From Aquipseudomonas alcaligenes_A (lineage in GTDB: Bacteria; Pseudomonadota; Gammaproteobacteria; Pseudomonadales; Pseudomonadaceae): a DNA stretch of 64,000 nucleotides. Shown piece after piece: positions 1 through 8,113 of this stretch (positions are counted from its first letter, which is position 1; each line of letters begins with the position of its first letter). Below the pieces are notes generated by a model, which saw nothing but the letters and a program-made list of their open reading frames with translations, did no database searches and was not told the DNA's origin. The stretch lies in NCBI GenBank assembly GCA_048595745.1, contig CP184361.1. One strand, written 5' to 3'. A program made the translations under genes and the position numbers.

Positions 1-24
1 CGTCGGGCTGCCCCGCCATCCCAA

Positions 25-47
25 CCCGCGCACAGCCTGAGCGCGGG
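25..47 (-). terminator. Possible hairpin downstream of the lipoprotein gene
   Basis: A 7-bp inverted repeat (cccgcgc / gcgcggg) with a 9-base loop lies 20 bases beyond the stop codon of the lipoprotein gene on the minus strand. It is followed there by only a short T-containing stretch, so it may be a weak terminator or just a stabilising 3' hairpin. Nothing else is recognisable in positions 1-67. Confidence 0.3.
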
Positions 48-67
48 GTCATGCAAATGCTTTGCCG

Positions 68-388
68 CTAGCGGGCGCGGCAACCGCGACCGATCAGGTC
101 GTCATCGGCCACCCGGTACACCAGACCTTCGTCACCCTTGGTGTGGAAAGCCAGCATGCCGTCGCTGTAGAGCGCACCCGAGCCGGACGGCTCCTGCACC
201 AAGCGGTGGACGATATCGTCGCCGCCCAGGCGCAGGTCCACGCTCTCACCATCGGCGTCGGCGAGACGCCACAGCACTTCGGCCTGGCTGTCGCAGACCC
301 AGCGGGTCCACTCGTCGCTCGCCGGCTGGCTGGCACAGCCACCCAGCAGGGCGGCCAGGGCCAGGGTGCAGCTTGCTTGCTTCAGCAT
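68..388 (-). CDS. Small lipoprotein with an MliC-like (lysozyme inhibitor) domain
   Basis: This 106-residue protein has a lipoprotein signal peptide ending in the lipobox LLGGC, so Cys18 should be lipidated and the protein anchored in the envelope. The rest resembles the MliC/PliC fold (membrane-bound inhibitors of C-type lysozyme): an early Cys-containing strand (WVCDSQAEVLW), a conserved SGSGALYSDG segment followed by a strand ending in GLVYR, and a C-terminal Cys. The start at 388 follows a good ribosome binding site (GGAGAACCACC); upstream in-frame sequence is non-coding. It is the last gene behind pgk, from which it is separated by a palindromic repeat. The domain call is by pattern only; lysozyme inhibition is inferred. 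Confidence 0.7.
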   Translation of the reverse strand: MLKQASCTLALAALLGGCASQPASDEWTRWVCDSQAEVLWRLADADGESVDLRLGGDDIVHRLVQEPSGSGALYSDGMLAFHTKGDEGLVYRVADDDLIGRGCRAR

Positions 389-413
389 GGTGGTTCTCCG
401 GTTGGCCTGTTCT

Positions 414-440
414 CCCCTCTCCCGTAAACGGGAGAAGAGG
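414..440. repeat. Palindromic REP-like element between pgk and the lipoprotein gene
   Basis: The core ctctcccg-taaa-cgggagaagag is a near-perfect inverted repeat placed directly after the pgk stop codon. Its arm sequence matches the two palindromes downstream of tktA (2702-2725 and 2766-2791), so it is a dispersed repeat and not a gene-specific terminator. In the transcript it would form a hairpin without a following U-run, which fits mRNA 3'-end stabilisation or partial attenuation. Confidence 0.7.
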
Positions 441-1601
441 TTATTTGGCGCGCTGTTCCAGCACTTCCACGGCCGGCAGGACCTTGCCCTCGACGAATTC
501 GAGGAAGGCACCGCCGCCGGTGGAGATGTAGGAAATCTGCTCGCCCACGCCGTACTTGTCGATCGCGGCCAGGGTGTCGCCACCACCGGCGATGGAGAAC
601 GCCGGGCTCTCGGCGATGGCCTGGGCCAGCACCTTGGTGCCGTTGCCGAACTGGTCGAACTCGAACACGCCGACCGGGCCGTTCCACAGGATGGTCTTGG
701 ACGACTTCAGCAGCTCGGCGAACTGCGCGGCAGTCTGCGGGCCGATGTCGAGGATCATGTCGTCGTCGGCAACGTCGGCGATGGCTTTCACAGTCGCTTC
801 GGCGTCTTCGGCGAAGGCCTTGGCCACCACCACGTCGACCGGCAGCGGCACGCTGACCTTGGCGGCGATGGCCTTGGCGGTGTCGACCAGATCGGCCTCG
901 TACAGCGACTTGCCGACCTTGTGTCCGGCTGCAGCGAGGAAGGTGTTGGCAATGCCGCCGCCGACGATCAGCTGGTCGCAGATCTGGCTCAGGCTGTTCA
1001 GCACGTCGAGCTTGGTCGACACCTTGGAGCCGGCGACGATGGCGGCCATCGGGCGCTGCGGATTGCCCAGGGCCTTGCCCAGGGCGTCCAGCTCGGCGGC
1101 CAGCAGCGGGCCGGCAGCGGCGACCTTGGCGAACTTGGCCACGCCGTGGGTCGAGCCCTCGGCGCGGTGAGCGGTGCCGAAGGCGTCCATGACGAACACG
1201 TCGCACAGGGCGGCGTACTGCTGGGCCAGTTCGTCGGCGTTCTTCTTCTCGCCCTTGTTGAAGCGCACGTTCTCGAACAGGACGATGTCGCCGGCTTTCA
1301 CCTCGACGCCGCCCAGGTAGTCCTTGACCAGCGGCACGTCGCGGCCCAGGGCTTTGCTCAGATAGGCAGCGACCGGCGCCAGGCTGTTCTCCTCGGAGAA
1401 CTCGCCTTCGGTCGGGCGGCCCAGGTGCGAGCAGACCATCACCGCCGCGCCCTTCTCCAGGGCCAGCTTGATGGTCGGCAGGGAGGCGAGGATGCGCGCG
1501 TCGCTCTTCACCACGCCGTCCTTCACCGGCACGTTGAGGTCTTCGCGGATCAGCACGCGCTTACCGGCGAGGTCGAGATCGGTCATCTTCAGAACGGTCA
1601 T
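441..1601 (-). CDS. pgk: Phosphoglycerate kinase
   Basis: Phosphoglycerate kinase interconverts 1,3-bisphosphoglycerate plus ADP and 3-phosphoglycerate plus ATP in cytoplasmic glycolysis and gluconeogenesis. The 386-residue protein has the usual bacterial length. The N-terminal substrate signature KRVLIREDLNVP is present near residues 13-24, followed by conserved HLGRP (residues 58-62), and the C-terminal nucleotide domain shows GGGIANTFL and SIAGGGDTLAAI. The start at 1601 follows AAGGA at a normal distance; the in-frame extension upstream overlaps epd and is not used. It lies 23 bases behind epd and is probably co-transcribed with tktA and epd. Assignment is secure. Confidence 0.97.
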   Translation of the reverse strand: MTVLKMTDLDLAGKRVLIREDLNVPVKDGVVKSDARILASLPTIKLALEKGAAVMVCSHLGRPTEGEFSEENSLAPVAAYLSKALGRDVPLVKDYLGGVEVKAGDIVLFENVRFNKGEKKNADELAQQYAALCDVFVMDAFGTAHRAEGSTHGVAKFAKVAAAGPLLAAELDALGKALGNPQRPMAAIVAGSKVSTKLDVLNSLSQICDQLIVGGGIANTFLAAAGHKVGKSLYEADLVDTAKAIAAKVSVPLPVDVVVAKAFAEDAEATVKAIADVADDDMILDIGPQTAAQFAELLKSSKTILWNGPVGVFEFDQFGNGTKVLAQAIAESPAFSIAGGGDTLAAIDKYGVGEQISYISTGGGAFLEFVEGKVLPAVEVLEQRAK

Positions 1602-1624
1602 GGTCAGTCCTTCACGGGGGCTGG

Positions 1625-2674
1625 TTACTTGGAGGAATAGGCAACGGCGAGGAAGTGTTCCGCGACGTCGAGCATACGGTTGGCAAAGCCCCATTCGTTG
1701 TCGAACCAGGCCAGCAGGTTGACCAGGCGCGGGCCGGAGACCCGGGTCTGGCTGCCGTCGACGATGGCGGAATGGGCATCATGGTTGAAATCGCAGCTGG
1801 CATGCGGCAGCTCGGTGTAGGCCAGCAGGCCCTGCAACGGACCGGCTTCGGCGGCTTGACGCAGCAAGGCATTGATCTCGGCGGCACTGGTGTCACGCGC
1901 AACCTGCAAGGTGATGTCGAGGCAGGACACGTTCACCGTCGGCACGCGGATGGCCTTGGCCTGCACGCGCCCGGCGAGTTCCGGCAGCAGGCGCTCGATA
2001 CCCCGCGCCAGGCCGGTGGACACCGGAATCACCGACTGGAAGGCCGAGCGCGTGCGGCGCAGGTCTTCGTGATGGTAAGCGTCGATCACCGGCTGGTCGT
2101 TCATGGCCGAGTGGATGGTGGTGATCGAGACGTACTCGATGCCCAGCGTCTCGTTGAGCAATTTGAGCAGCGGCACCGCGCAATTGGTGGTGCAGGACGC
2201 ATTCGAGACCAGCTTTTCCGCGCCGCTCAGGCGTTGCTGGTTGACCCCGAACACCACGGTGGCATCGATGTCCGCTTCGCTGGCCATCGGCTGGGAGAAC
2301 AGCACCCGAGGCGCGCCGGCCCTGAGGAAGCGCTCGCCATCGGCACGGCTGTGGTACACGCCGGAGCATTCCAGCAGCAGGTCGATGCCCAGCGCGGCCC
2401 AGTCGATGCCTTCCGGCTCGCTCTGGCGCAGCACCTTCACGCAGTCGCCATTGATGTGCAGGCAATCACCGTCGACCTGCACCTGGCCGGGGAAGCGGCC
2501 GTGGGTGGAGTCGAAGCGGGTCAGGTATTCGATGCTGGCCTGGTCGGCCAGGTCGTTCAGCGCCACGATCTCAAAGCCCGCCGCCGCGCCGCGCTCGTGC
2601 AAGGCGCGCAGCACGCAGCGACCGATACGGCCGTAGCCGTTGAGGGCGACTTTGTAGGGGCGGGCGTTGGGCAT
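1625..2674 (-). CDS. epd: D-erythrose-4-phosphate dehydrogenase
   Basis: This is a GAPDH-family enzyme of 349 residues with the N-terminal NAD motif NGYGRIGR, the catalytic Cys in SNASCTTNC and a C-terminal WFDNEWGFANRML block. Between tktA and pgk in Pseudomonas this gene is Epd, which oxidises erythrose 4-phosphate to 4-phosphoerythronate, the first step of DXP-dependent pyridoxal phosphate synthesis; transketolase next door can supply erythrose 4-phosphate. It could keep some GAPDH activity, which sequence alone cannot exclude. The start at 2674 begins the GAPDH fold (MPNARPYKVALNGYGRIG); the longer reading frame upstream runs through the palindromic repeats. Confidence 0.88.
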   Translation of the reverse strand: MPNARPYKVALNGYGRIGRCVLRALHERGAAAGFEIVALNDLADQASIEYLTRFDSTHGRFPGQVQVDGDCLHINGDCVKVLRQSEPEGIDWAALGIDLLLECSGVYHSRADGERFLRAGAPRVLFSQPMASEADIDATVVFGVNQQRLSGAEKLVSNASCTTNCAVPLLKLLNETLGIEYVSITTIHSAMNDQPVIDAYHHEDLRRTRSAFQSVIPVSTGLARGIERLLPELAGRVQAKAIRVPTVNVSCLDITLQVARDTSAAEINALLRQAAEAGPLQGLLAYTELPHASCDFNHDAHSAIVDGSQTRVSGPRLVNLLAWFDNEWGFANRMLDVAEHFLAVAYSSK

Positions 2675-2701
2675 GGGTTCTCTCGGCGTCTGCGGTGTGC
2701 C

Positions 2702-2791
2702 CCCTCTCCCATTCATGGGAGAGGGATGGGGAGAGGGTCGCCAGCAACGCAGCCCTCTCCCACTGCCCCTCTCCCGCAAGCGGGAGAGGGG
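2702..2791. repeat. Cluster of REP-like palindromes between tktA and epd
   Basis: Three inverted repeats sit back to back. The first is ccctctccc-attcat-gggagaggg (2702-2725). The second is a wider pair gggagaggg / ccctctccc (about 2729-2762). The third is a perfect palindrome cccctctcccg-caag-cgggagagggg (2766-2791) ending four bases after the tktA stop codon. All share the core ctctcccg also seen at 414-440. The tandem arrangement resembles BIME-type clusters of extragenic palindromes. It fills most of the 121-base gap, so the epd ribosome binding site follows it closely. Confidence 0.8.
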
Positions 2792-2795
2792 TGAC

Positions 2796-4796
2796 TCAGG
2801 CGTCCAGCAGCTCGGCAGCGGTTTCCAGGATGTTCTCGACGGTGAAGCCGAACTCCTCGAACAGCTGCGCGGCCGGCGCCGACTCACCGAAGGTGGTCAT
2901 GCCGATGATGCGGCCTTCCAGGCCAACGTACTTGTACCAGTAGTCGGCATGCGAGGCCTCGATGGCAATACGCGCGCCCACCTGCAGCGGCAGCACGGCC
3001 TGCTTGTAGGCGGCGTCCTGCTGATCGAACACGCTGGTCGACGGCATGGAAACGACGCGGACCTTCTTGCCCTGCTCGCTCAGCGTCTCGAAAGCCTGTA
3101 CGGCCAGGCCGACTTCCGAACCGGTAGCGATCAGGATCAGCTCCGGCTCACCGGCGCAGTCCTTGAGCACGTAGGCGCCGCGGGCGATATCGGCCAGCTG
3201 CTGGGCGTCGCGGGCCTGGTGCGGCAGGTTCTGACGGCTGAAGATCAGCGCGGACGGACCGTCGGCGCGCTCGATGGCGTACTTCCAGGCCACGGCGGAC
3301 TCCACGGCATCGGCCGGGCGCCAGGTGTCCAGGTTCGGCGTGCCGCGCAGGCTGGCCAGCTGCTCGATCGGCTGGTGGGTCGGGCCGTCTTCACCCAGAC
3401 CGATGGAGTCGTGGGTGAACACGTAGAGCACGCGCTGCTTCATCAGGGCGGACATGCGCACGGCGTTGCGGGCGTATTCCATGAAGATCAGGAAGGTCGC
3501 GCCGTAGGGGATGAAACCACCGTGCAGGGCCACGCCGTTCATGATGGCGCTCATGCCGAACTCGCGCACGCCGTAGAACAGGTAGTTGCCGGCCGCGTCG
3601 CCTGCTTCCACGCCCTTGCAGCCCTTCCACAGGGTCAGGTTGGAGCCGGCCAGGTCGGCGGAGCCGCCGAGGAATTCCGGCAGCAGCGGGCCGAAGGCGT
3701 TCAGCGCATTCTGGCTGGCCTTGCGGCTGGCGATGGTCTCGCCCTTCTCGGCGACATCCTTGATATAGGTGACGGCCTTCTCGGCGAAGTCAGCCGGCAG
3801 CTCGCCAGCCATGCGGCGCTTGAACTCGGCAGCCAGTTCCGGATGGGCCGCGGCGTAGGCAGCGAAGCGCTGGTTCCACTCGGCCTCGTTGGCAGCGCCG
3901 GCGGCCTTGGCATCCCACTCGGCATAGATGTCGGCCGGGATCTCGAACGGGCCATGGTTCCAGCCCAGCTTGGCGCGGGTCAGGGCGATCTCGTCGTTGC
4001 CCAGCGGCGCGCCGTGGCACTCTTCCTTGCCGCCCTTGTTGGGCGAGCCGAAGCCGATCACGGTCTTGCAGCAGATCAGGGTCGGGCGCTCGGTTTCGGC
4101 GCGCGCGGTCTTGAGCGCGGTCTGGATTTCCTCGGCATCGTGGCCGTCGACATTGCGGATCACCTGCCAGCCGTAGGCTTCGAAGCGCGCCGGGGTGTCG
4201 TCGGTGAACCAGCCGTGCACTTCGCCGTCGATGGAGATGCCGTTGTCGTCGTAGAAGGCGATCAGCTTGCCCAGGCCCAGGGTGCCGGCCAGCGAGCAGA
4301 CTTCATGGCTGATGCCTTCCATCATGCAGCCGTCGCCCAGGAACACGTAGGTGTGGTGATCAACGATGCTGTGGCCGGGGCGGTTGAACTGCGCGCCCAG
4401 CACCTTCTCGGCGATGGCGAAGCCCACGGCATTGGCGATGCCCTGCCCCAGCGGGCCGGTGGTGGTTTCCACGCCCGGGGTGTAGCCGTACTCCGGGTGG
4501 CCCGGGGTTTTGCTGTGCAGCTGACGGAAGTTCTTCAGATCGTCGATCGACAGGTCGTAGCCGGTCAGGTGCAGCAGCGAGTAGATCAGCATCGAGCCGT
4601 GGCCGTTGGACAGCACGAAGCGGTCGCGGTCGGCCCACTGCGGGTTCTGCGGGTTGTGCTTGAGGTAGTCACGCCACAGCACTTCGGCGATGTCGGCCAT
4701 GCCCATGGGGGCGCCGGGGTGGCCGCTGTTGGCCTTTTGCACGGCATCCATGCTGAGGGCACGAATGGCATTGGCTCGCTCACGACGGCTGGGCAT
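2796..4796 (-). CDS. tktA: Transketolase
   Basis: Transketolase moves two-carbon ketol units between sugar phosphates in the pentose phosphate pathway, using thiamine diphosphate and a divalent metal. The 666-residue protein matches the family length. Visible hallmarks: SGHPGAPMG near residues 24-32, GPLGQGIANAVG near 114-125, the thiamine-diphosphate motif GDGCMMEG (154-161) with the metal-binding DDNGISIDG further on, and the pyrimidine domain segment THDSIGLGEDGPTHQPIEQL. The start at 4796 follows AGGAG. It is the promoter-proximal gene of the tktA-epd-pgk unit; its neighbour upstream (exporter) starts far enough away that a promoter may lie at 4797-4898. Confidence 0.97.
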   Translation of the reverse strand: MPSRRERANAIRALSMDAVQKANSGHPGAPMGMADIAEVLWRDYLKHNPQNPQWADRDRFVLSNGHGSMLIYSLLHLTGYDLSIDDLKNFRQLHSKTPGHPEYGYTPGVETTTGPLGQGIANAVGFAIAEKVLGAQFNRPGHSIVDHHTYVFLGDGCMMEGISHEVCSLAGTLGLGKLIAFYDDNGISIDGEVHGWFTDDTPARFEAYGWQVIRNVDGHDAEEIQTALKTARAETERPTLICCKTVIGFGSPNKGGKEECHGAPLGNDEIALTRAKLGWNHGPFEIPADIYAEWDAKAAGAANEAEWNQRFAAYAAAHPELAAEFKRRMAGELPADFAEKAVTYIKDVAEKGETIASRKASQNALNAFGPLLPEFLGGSADLAGSNLTLWKGCKGVEAGDAAGNYLFYGVREFGMSAIMNGVALHGGFIPYGATFLIFMEYARNAVRMSALMKQRVLYVFTHDSIGLGEDGPTHQPIEQLASLRGTPNLDTWRPADAVESAVAWKYAIERADGPSALIFSRQNLPHQARDAQQLADIARGAYVLKDCAGEPELILIATGSEVGLAVQAFETLSEQGKKVRVVSMPSTSVFDQQDAAYKQAVLPLQVGARIAIEASHADYWYKYVGLEGRIIGMTTFGESAPAAQLFEEFGFTVENILETAAELLDA

Positions 4797-4898
4797 CGCT
4801 AATCTCCTGCGGGGGGCTGGTCACGTAAAAGGCGCGTATTTTCGCCCAGCCAGGCCCCCAGGGGCAATGACAGATGGTCGAAGCCCCTTCCGCCAGCC

Positions 4899-6047
4899 TC
4901 AATCGGCGCTGAAAACGCCGTGGGCTGCGGGCTGTGGCGTACTCAGGCAAGGGGCACGGAACAGCTCGCCGTGCCACATTCCCCGCAGCGTGCGCTGCAG
5001 CACCAGCAGCCAGACCGCCGTCAGCTGCACCGCCAGCACCAGGCCGACCCAGGCGAAGAAGCGCAGCTCGGTCAGGTGCAGCAACTCGAAGGTGGCCAGG
5101 GCGAACACCCCGAGCGGGAAGGTGAAACCCCACCAGCCGAGGTTGAAGGCCATGTTGTCGCGCATGTAATGGCGAGTGAACAGAGTGGCGATGACCAGCC
5201 ACCACAGACCGGCGCCCCACAAGGCCAATCCGCCGACCAGGCCGATGCCGTGCGCCAGCTCTGCCGCTGCGGCCAGCGGTGTACCGGCGAATGCGGCAGG
5301 CGCCGCCTGCCCCATGCTCAGCAGGCCGAGACAGCCAGTGGCCAGGGGCCCCAGCGGCAGCCAGCTGGTGGCGGCGAAGTCGGTGTCCGGCAGCTTGTGC
5401 AGGGCCAGGCGCAGCAGCACCAGGGTGATCAGCGAGAAAGCCAGGGCCAGCGACATACCCCAGAGAATGAAGCCGACCACCAGTATCTGGCGCGCGGCAG
5501 CCGGGTCCAGGTGCGGCGCCAGCGCGCCGGCGGCGCCTGCCGCTACCTCCGGCGCGACGATCGGCAGCAGCCACACGGCCGTCATCTTCTCCAGCGCGTG
5601 ACTCTGCCGGGTAAACATCAGGTAGGGCACCAGCAAGGCGCTGCCCAGCGCCAGGGCCGCATCCAGCCACCACAGGCCGTGCGCCAGCGCATACACCCCC
5701 TCGCCCCAGCGCGCCGGACCAAACTGCAGCAGACCGTTGACCAGCACCGCCAGCCCCATCGGAATGGCCCCGAGGAACATCGACTGCACCGGGTGCAGCA
5801 GCATCGGCCACAGGGTGTCGCGGTGCAGCACCAGACGGGCGAGGAACAGCAGGGTGAACAGGGCGAACAGGGCCACACCGAACAGCCAAAGGGCTTCGGC
5901 CAGCGCCATGTGTCCAGGTACTGCCCAGGGTAGGCGGGCAATCACCAGAGCAAGCACGCCGGTACCCATGGTCACGGCGAACCAGTTGGGAGTGAAGTGA
6001 CGGATGAATGCCCAGGGTTCGGGCAAGCGAGTAAAAGGACGAGGCAT
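4899..6047 (-). CDS. TDT-family membrane transporter (TehA/SLAC1/Ssu1-like)
   Basis: This 382-residue protein is mostly hydrophobic with about ten predicted membrane segments, starting with RHFTPNWFAVTMGTGVLAL, the N-terminal signature of the tellurite-resistance/dicarboxylate transporter (TDT) family. Near the C-terminus the segment MAFNLGWWGFTFPLGVFALA is also characteristic. Family members export malate and other C4-dicarboxylates, sulfite or anions; the substrate here is not visible. The gene is transcribed divergently from a LysR regulator with a 114-base shared promoter region, the standard arrangement for a regulator controlling its neighbour, so export of a metabolite sensed by that regulator is likely. 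It also sits behind tktA but in its own transcription unit. Confidence 0.8.
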   Translation of the reverse strand: MPRPFTRLPEPWAFIRHFTPNWFAVTMGTGVLALVIARLPWAVPGHMALAEALWLFGVALFALFTLLFLARLVLHRDTLWPMLLHPVQSMFLGAIPMGLAVLVNGLLQFGPARWGEGVYALAHGLWWLDAALALGSALLVPYLMFTRQSHALEKMTAVWLLPIVAPEVAAGAAGALAPHLDPAAARQILVVGFILWGMSLALAFSLITLVLLRLALHKLPDTDFAATSWLPLGPLATGCLGLLSMGQAAPAAFAGTPLAAAAELAHGIGLVGGLALWGAGLWWLVIATLFTRHYMRDNMAFNLGWWGFTFPLGVFALATFELLHLTELRFFAWVGLVLAVQLTAVWLLVLQRTLRGMWHGELFRAPCLSTPQPAAHGVFSAD

Positions 6048-6108
6048 AAGACTCCGGTCGGGTGGTCCCGTGGGGTGACTACAGACAGGGTCAGGCTAAG
6101 GCGCCACT

Positions 6109-6162
6109 TGCCATATTAAAAATACATATTCAGCATCACATGGATACCTAATTGATATGGCA
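6109..6162. promoter_or_regulatory. Divergent LysR-type operator region
   Basis: The gap between the exporter and the LysR gene is AT-rich compared with its surroundings. It contains the inverted pair tgccatat (6109-6116) and atatggca (6155-6162) and, inside it, the ATA-N9-TAT element atacctaattgatat (6144-6158), which fits the T-N11-A pattern of LysR sites. The right arm touches the LysR start codon, so binding there would allow autorepression. Inference from motif and position only. Confidence 0.45.
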
Positions 6163-7058
6163 TGTCTATGAACCTGCACCACCTCAAGGTCTTTCTCGCC
6201 GTCGCCCAGGCCGGCAGCGTCAGCCGTGGCGCGGAGACCCTGCACATCAGCCAGCCGGCGGTGACCCGGGAAATCCGCGACCTGGAGGCCAGCCTCGGCC
6301 TGACCCTGTTCGACCGCCACCCGCGCGGCGTGACGCCCACTGAGGGTGGCCAGCGCCTGCTGCAGTTCGCCGAGCGCATCTTCGCCCTGGAGCAGGCTGC
6401 CGAGCGGGACCTGCGCGACCTGGCCGGGCTCGGCCATGGCGAGCTGAGCCTCGGCGCCAGCGCCACCCTGGGCGCCTACTGGCTGCCACCGCTGCTCAAT
6501 CGCTTCCGCGAAAGGCACCCTGGCGTGTTCGTCAGCCTGCAGATGAGCAACACCCGGGAAGTGCTGCAGCAGCTGGATGACGCACTGATCAGCCTGGGTT
6601 TCGTCGAAGGCCCCTTCCCGGCCGAGGACTATGCCCACCACCTGCTCGCTCGCGACCAGTTGCTGCCGGTGGTCGGCCCCGCGCACCCACTGGCCGGCCG
6701 CCAGAGCCTGCGGCTGGCCGAGCTGCAGGCGCACGAACTGTACCTGCGCGAACCCGGCTCCGGCGCCCGAGCCAGTATCGAGCAGGCCTACCGCAAGCAC
6801 GGCCTGGAAGCACGCGCGGCGATGATCGGCGGCGGCACCGAGCCGCTCAAACGCCTGATCGCCGGCGGACGCGGCATCGCCTGGTTGTCGCAGTTGGTGG
6901 TGGAAGAGGAACTGGCCGACGGCCGCCTGGTGCAGCTCGATGTACGCGATCTGCAGATCGAACGCGAGCTGCATGTGCTGTGGCGCCCGGGCAGCCGCCT
7001 GAACCCGGCGCCAGCCGCCTTACTGCAGATGATCGACAGCAATATCAAAACTTTTTGA
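6162..7058 (+). CDS. LysR-family transcriptional regulator
   Basis: The 298-residue protein has a typical LysR N-terminal winged helix (HHLKVFLAVAQAGSVSRGAE then LHISQPAVTREIRDLEASLG, residues about 5-50) and a C-terminal effector-binding domain (residues about 90-298) with the common pattern GGRGIAWLSQ. It probably regulates the divergent TDT exporter and itself. Two in-frame ATG codons (6162 and 6168) are possible starts; neither has a strong ribosome binding site. The stop codon at 7056-7058 falls inside a 30-bp palindrome that belongs to the promoter of the next gene. The effector is unknown. Confidence 0.85.
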   Translation: MSMNLHHLKVFLAVAQAGSVSRGAETLHISQPAVTREIRDLEASLGLTLFDRHPRGVTPTEGGQRLLQFAERIFALEQAAERDLRDLAGLGHGELSLGASATLGAYWLPPLLNRFRERHPGVFVSLQMSNTREVLQQLDDALISLGFVEGPFPAEDYAHHLLARDQLLPVVGPAHPLAGRQSLRLAELQAHELYLREPGSGARASIEQAYRKHGLEARAAMIGGGTEPLKRLIAGGRGIAWLSQLVVEEELADGRLVQLDVRDLQIERELHVLWRPGSRLNPAPAALLQMIDSNIKTF

Positions 7059-7066
7059 TATTGCTG
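7037..7066. promoter_or_regulatory. 30-bp palindrome, probable operator of the ArsR-methyltransferase/metK unit
   Basis: Two 14-base arms, cagcaatatcaaaa and ttttgatattgctg, are exact reverse complements separated by two bases. The palindrome overlaps the end of the LysR gene and ends immediately before the -35 element of the next promoter (7067-7072). ArsR-family dimers bind such AT-rich inverted repeats, and the first gene downstream is an ArsR-type regulator, so autoregulation is the simplest reading. It could instead act as a terminator hairpin for the LysR gene, but no T-run follows. Confidence 0.65.
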
Positions 7067-7095
7067 TTGCTGGATGAAAAGTGACCGACTAGACT
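7067..7095 (+). promoter_or_regulatory. Sigma-70-type promoter of the ArsR-methyltransferase/metK unit
   Basis: A -35 element ttgctg (7067-7072) and a -10 element tagact (7090-7095) are separated by exactly 17 bases. They lie 10 bases upstream of the ATG at 7105, which leaves a very short leader, and directly abut the palindrome at 7037-7066. Confidence 0.5.
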
Positions 7096-7104
7096 GCCCG
7101 CCCT

Positions 7105-8100
7105 ATGAATATGCGCGTGCCCCAGCTCCGCTTCGAGCCAGCCGATGAGCTCGCCGCCCTGTGCAAGGCCGGCGGCGACCCGCTGCGCCTGAACGTACTG
7201 CGCGCGCTGGCCAACGACTCGTTCGGCGTGCTGGAACTGGCGCAGATCTTCGCCATCGGTCAGTCCGGCATGAGCCACCACCTCAAGGTCCTGGCCCAGG
7301 CCGGCCTGGTGGCCACCCGCCGCGAAGGCAACGCCGTGTTCTACCGCCGTGCCCTGCCGCAGGGCGAGCTGCTCGGCGGCACCCTGCACGGCGCGCTGCT
7401 GGCGGAAGTCGACGGCCTGCAGCTACCGGCCGAAGTCGAGGCGCGCATCGCTGCCGTGCACGCCCAGCGCGCCGCCGCCAGCCGCGACTTCTTCGCCCGC
7501 GCGGCAGACAAGTTCCAGGCCCAGCAGGACCTGATCGCCGGCCTGCCGCAGTACCGCGACAGCGTGCTGGCACTGCTCGATGCGCTGGGCTTCGCCGCCG
7601 GCAGCACGGCGCTGGAAGTCGGCCCCGGCGATGGCGGCTTCCTGCCGGAGCTGGCCCGCCGCTTCGCCCGGGTGGTAGCGCTGGACAACAGCGAGGCGAT
7701 GCTGGAGCTGGCGCGCCAGCGCTGTGACAACGAACAACTGGGCAATGTCGAGCTCAAGCTCGCCGATGCCCTCAGGGACGAGATCGACGCCGCCGACTGC
7801 GTGGTGGTGAACATGGTGCTGCACCATTTCGCCGCCCCAGCCGAGGCGCTGAAGCAGCTGGCACGCCTGGTCAGACCGACCGGCAGCCTGCTGATCACCG
7901 AGCTGTGCAGCCATGACCAGAGCTGGGCCAGGACGGCCTGCGGCGACCTCTGGCTAGGCTTCGAACAGGAAGATCTGGCCCGCTGGGCCGATGCCGCGGG
8001 GCTCACGCCCGGCGAGAGCCTCTATGTGGGCCTCAAGAACGGCTTTCAGATTCAGGTACGGCACTTTGCCAAGCCGGATGCGAAGCAAACTCAGGTATGA
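7105..8100 (+). CDS. ArsR-family regulator fused to a SAM-dependent methyltransferase domain (SahR-like)
   Basis: The 331-residue protein is a two-domain fusion. Residues about 15-85 form an ArsR winged helix (LRALANDSFGVLELAQIF, then GQSGMSHHLKVLAQAGLVATRR). Residues about 145-310 form a class I methyltransferase fold with motif I LEVGPGDGGFLPELA and an acidic end of strand 2 (ALDNSEAM). It is 13 bases upstream of metK, so it is very likely co-transcribed with the SAM synthetase gene. ArsR-methyltransferase fusions next to SAM-cycle genes have been described as SahR, a repressor that responds to S-adenosylhomocysteine; that function is taken from the family and position, not shown here. The methyltransferase fold may serve as the ligand sensor. 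Confidence 0.8.
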   Translation: MNMRVPQLRFEPADELAALCKAGGDPLRLNVLRALANDSFGVLELAQIFAIGQSGMSHHLKVLAQAGLVATRREGNAVFYRRALPQGELLGGTLHGALLAEVDGLQLPAEVEARIAAVHAQRAAASRDFFARAADKFQAQQDLIAGLPQYRDSVLALLDALGFAAGSTALEVGPGDGGFLPELARRFARVVALDNSEAMLELARQRCDNEQLGNVELKLADALRDEIDAADCVVVNMVLHHFAAPAEALKQLARLVRPTGSLLITELCSHDQSWARTACGDLWLGFEQEDLARWADAAGLTPGESLYVGLKNGFQIQVRHFAKPDAKQTQV

Positions 8101-8113
8101 ATAGGATTTTGAA

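Noticed and set aside
2667..4802. Long open frame opposite tktA
   Set aside because: It is the antisense shadow of transketolase in a GC-rich genome, lacks a domain and a good ribosome binding site; the same is true of the long frames opposite chpA, ahcY, rhlE and bioA.
7037..7066. Palindrome as an Anr/Fnr box
   Set aside because: Anr boxes read TTGAT-N4-ATCAA; here the arms run the other way (ATCAAAA..TTTTGAT), so it fits an ArsR-type operator better.
8101..8113. SAM riboswitch in front of metK
   Set aside because: Only 13 bases separate metK from the upstream gene and no SAM-riboswitch consensus is present; the gap is too short.
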